This document shows positions 62,186 to 64,000 of a stretch of 64,000 nucleotides of DNA, in pieces. How positions within the stretch are numbered: the stretch's first letter is position 1; every line of letters begins with the position of its first letter. The DNA is taken from the NCBI RefSeq assembly GCF_001750105.1, contig NZ_CP014143.1, positions 3,441,501 to 3,505,500 on the forward strand, in the 5' to 3' direction. The stretch is from Microbulbifer aggregans (GTDB lineage: Bacteria > Pseudomonadota > Gammaproteobacteria > Pseudomonadales > Cellvibrionaceae). A program made the translations under genes and the position numbers. The notes beneath the pieces were generated by a model, which ran no database searches, was not told the DNA's origin, and saw nothing but the letters and a program-made list of their open reading frames with translations.

Positions 62186-62414
62186 CCCTTGTCTCCTGTC
62201 AGAGTCGGAAAACTACCTCTGCAATCAATCTAAAAGTGTGCTGGCAGTATTGCCGTTTTGCTGCCCCGGGACTTTTTACCCATCTCCCGAGTAGAAGTAA
62301 CAGCAAGCCGCAACGATTTTAACGATGCAACCATATCAAAGTTAATAAAAAAAAATTGCTTTGCAAGGGAAAAGGGGAAAAAAACGGTTTTTTGGGCAAT
62401 AAAAAATTGCTTTT

Positions 62415-62455
62415 CCCAAAATTTGCCGCCGCCCGGACACGAAAACGGCGGCAAA
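62415..62455 (-). terminator. Terminator hairpin after hemH
   Basis: On the minus strand TTTGCCGCCG...CGGCGGCAAA is a perfect 10-bp stem with a 14-base loop, followed by ATTTT. A second small GCAAT/ATTGC hairpin with T-run lies at 62396-62410. Confidence 0.7.
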
Positions 62456-62471
62456 GAGGATTCTCTATCAT

Positions 62472-63482
62472 TCAGCCGGACTGTTTTGAGGGGACCGGTA
62501 ACTTTTCTTCGACAATCCTGGCCAAGGCTTCGATATGATCCGGCCGTAGATTGAGAGCGGGGATGTAACGATATTCCCCACCCCCCGCTTCGACAAAATT
62601 AGCGCGATTCTCTTCTGCAATTTCCTCGATGGTTTCGAGGCAATCTGCCGCGAAGGCCGGGCAAATCACATCGACACTGCCCACGCCCTTTATGCCCCAC
62701 TCTTCCAGGGTTTTGTCCGTGTAAGGCTGAAGCCACTCCGCCTTACCAAAGCGGGACTGGAAACAGAGCTGCCACTGCTGCTCGTCGAGCCCCAGCTCCG
62801 CCGCCAGATGCTCGGCGGTCTCGCGGCACTGGAGATAATAGGGGTCTCCCTTGTCAACATTCGCCTTGGGGATACCATGAAATGACAGCAGCAGTTTTTC
62901 GGCTGCGCCATGCTTATCCCAATGCTCGCGCACTGAGTTTGCCAGGGCTCGCACGTACATCGGGTGGCGGTAGTAATTATGCACCACAGAGATATTCGGA
63001 ATATTCCTGTTAGTGCGATAGATCTGCGCCACCTGGTCGTAAATCGAGCCCGTCGTCGTGGCGGAATACTGCGGATAGAGCGGAAAAACCATAAAGGAAT
63101 CAAAGCCTTCCCGCTGCAGGCGCTCCACCACATCAGCAAGGCGGGGTTCGCCATAGGTCATGGCGAACTCAACACGAATATCCGGCCGGTTTTCCCGTAA
63201 CTGCTCCTGCAACAGTTCCGACTGCCGACGGGTGTAATAAAACAACGGGGCACCCTCTACGGGAGCACCATCGAGGCCGGTATCCCAGATTTCTGCATAG
63301 GCTGGTGCGATCCTCCCCGGCCTGAGGGGCAAAATGATCCCGTGGAGGATAGGCAACCAGACCAAACGTGGAATTTCGACTACTCGGGGGTCGGAGAGAA
63401 ACTCTCGCAGAAATTGCCGCACTGCCGGGGCACTCGGCTCCGCAGGCGTTCCCAGGTTCATCAGGATAACCGCTGTCGACAT
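62472..63482 (-). CDS. hemH: Ferrochelatase
   Basis: Inserts ferrous iron into protoporphyrin IX, the last step of protoheme synthesis. The 336 residues are typical of bacterial HemH. The catalytic histidine is His202 in LLSFHGIPKANVDKG; a conserved TATTGSIYDQVA-type and RFGKAEWLQPYT segment with catalytic Glu follow. ATG 63482 is the family start; a longer frame from 63572 reads through a terminator. It lies downstream of adk, a common gammaproteobacterial order. Confidence 0.93.
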   Translation of the reverse strand: MSTAVILMNLGTPAEPSAPAVRQFLREFLSDPRVVEIPRLVWLPILHGIILPLRPGRIAPAYAEIWDTGLDGAPVEGAPLFYYTRRQSELLQEQLRENRPDIRVEFAMTYGEPRLADVVERLQREGFDSFMVFPLYPQYSATTTGSIYDQVAQIYRTNRNIPNISVVHNYYRHPMYVRALANSVREHWDKHGAAEKLLLSFHGIPKANVDKGDPYYLQCRETAEHLAAELGLDEQQWQLCFQSRFGKAEWLQPYTDKTLEEWGIKGVGSVDVICPAFAADCLETIEEIAEENRANFVEAGGGEYRYIPALNLRPDHIEALARIVEEKLPVPSKQSG

Positions 63483-63570
63483 GTATTTGATCCTGTTGGT
63501 GATAGGTCTGAGCAGAGAACCATTTACACAAAAGGCTACACTATCGCCCACTTGCGCGCTCAACGGGCAC

Positions 63571-63597
63571 AAAAAAGCCCCCGAATGGGGGCTTTCT
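63571..63597 (-). terminator. Rho-independent terminator of adk
   Basis: Stem AGCCCCC/GGGGGCT with an ATTC loop, followed on the minus strand by six T. Confidence 0.9.
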
Positions 63598-63620
63598 TAC
63601 GAAGGGAATCGTGGTACGGA

Positions 63621-64000
63621 TCAGCTCAGTGCTTCCAATACCTTCTCACGGATCTCATCCATGCTGCCAACACCTTCCACCTTGCTGTATTTGGGTGCAG
63701 CATCAGGCATACGCTCTCCCAATTCCCGATAGAAACCAACCAGCGGCGCAGTCTGTTCGTGGTAGACCTTCAGGCGGTTGCGAACGGTCTCCTCGGTATC
63801 GTCAGCACGCTGTACCAGCGTGTCACCGGTAACATCGTCCTTACCCTCTACTTTCGGCGGGTTGTAGATCACATGGTAAACACGACCAGAGCCCTCATGG
63901 ACACGGCGGCCAGACAGGCGTTTGACGATCTCTTCGTCGTCAACGGCGATCTCCAGAACGTTATCGATGGCAACGTCTGCATCGAGCAGCGCCTGTGCCT
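63621..64000 (-). CDS. adk: Adenylate kinase, 5' part outside the window
   Basis: Only the C-terminal 126 residues are inside the window. The LID region reads [16 protein letters not shown] (conserved SGRR..H..SGR.YH), followed by [14 protein letters not shown] with the typical Asp and the [17 protein letters not shown] helix, and TAG/TGA end at 63621. It interconverts AMP, ADP and ATP. The N-terminal P-loop lies beyond the window. Confidence 0.95.
   Translation of the reverse strand, partial: AQALLDADVAIDNVLEIAVDDEEIVKRLSGRRVHEGSGRVYHVIYNPPKVEGKDDVTGDTLVQRADDTEETVRNRLKVYHEQTAPLVGFYRELGERMPDAAPKYSKVEGVGSMDEIREKVLEALS

Noticed and set aside
1..64000. tRNA, rRNA, riboswitch or transposase genes
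   Set aside because: No cloverleaf, rRNA segment, known riboswitch core or insertion sequence was recognised by reading; a covariance-model search would settle it.

Overview
This 64 kb window looks like a chromosome segment from a marine-type gammaproteobacterium. RNase II, PepD, RdgC, ElaA, TrpS, UppP, TsaB, HemH and Adk are all of gammaproteobacterial type, and an AlgP-like protein and two AbgT transporters are present. A Microbulbifer/Cellvibrionales-like host would fit, but the genus is inference only. The backbone is GC-rich; the block at about 16.1-24.3 kb is visibly richer in A+T.

Left backbone (1-15.8 kb): a truncated M16 peptidase lipoprotein, leucine dehydrogenase, RNase II, PepD, a YugP-like membrane zinc peptidase, a small outer-membrane protein, a YceK-type lipoprotein and the Sua5 enzyme of t6A synthesis. 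Next come dabA/dabB (inorganic carbon uptake), with a divergent LysR regulator and a good candidate operator between them, and then an exported alpha/beta hydrolase.

Integron (16.06-25.62 kb): this is the accessory core of the window. An integron integrase gene (intI, plus strand) has a LexA box over its promoter. It is preceded by an attI core and 16 gene cassettes, all on the minus strand and each followed by an attC site. Most attC sites are 140-142 bp and near-identical; the outer arms covary so that pairing is kept. This is the pattern of a sedentary chromosomal integron. Cassettes are numbered 1 to 16 from attI. Nearly all encode short proteins of unknown function, most with signal peptides, lipoboxes or membrane segments. 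Cassettes 3 and 13 are the same cassette twice, one copy carrying a 1-base frameshift. Cassette 4 carries an in-frame amber codon.

Middle backbone (25.8-47.3 kb): rdgC and a GNAT gene, a DUF4136 lipoprotein, gnd, two amidohydrolases, a crotonase, an erythromycin-esterase-family protein, a membrane alpha/beta hydrolase, an AbgT transporter, DUF2058 and DUF1415 genes, a patatin, MAPEG, a PH-domain-like protein, a PliG-like inhibitor, a TTC38-like protein, a BLUF photoreceptor, a lipase-like protein, an MscS channel and ElaA.

Right part (47.3-64 kb): a 1664-residue TPR protein with an embedded C39-like cysteine peptidase domain, an SMR efflux pump, a second AbgT transporter, trpS, a group of four small membrane or secreted proteins, then a tight minus-strand operon tsaB-uppP-dehydrogenase-glycosyltransferase. 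The glycosyltransferase resembles GTDC1/QTMAN, the tRNA-queuosine mannosyltransferase. The window ends with an AlgP-like protein, hemH and the 3' part of adk.

The strongest candidates for something undescribed are the envelope-biased cassette array with its SOS-type integrase promoter, the C39-TPR giant protein, and the QTMAN-like enzyme in an operon with tsaB. No rRNA, tRNA or CRISPR array was recognised.
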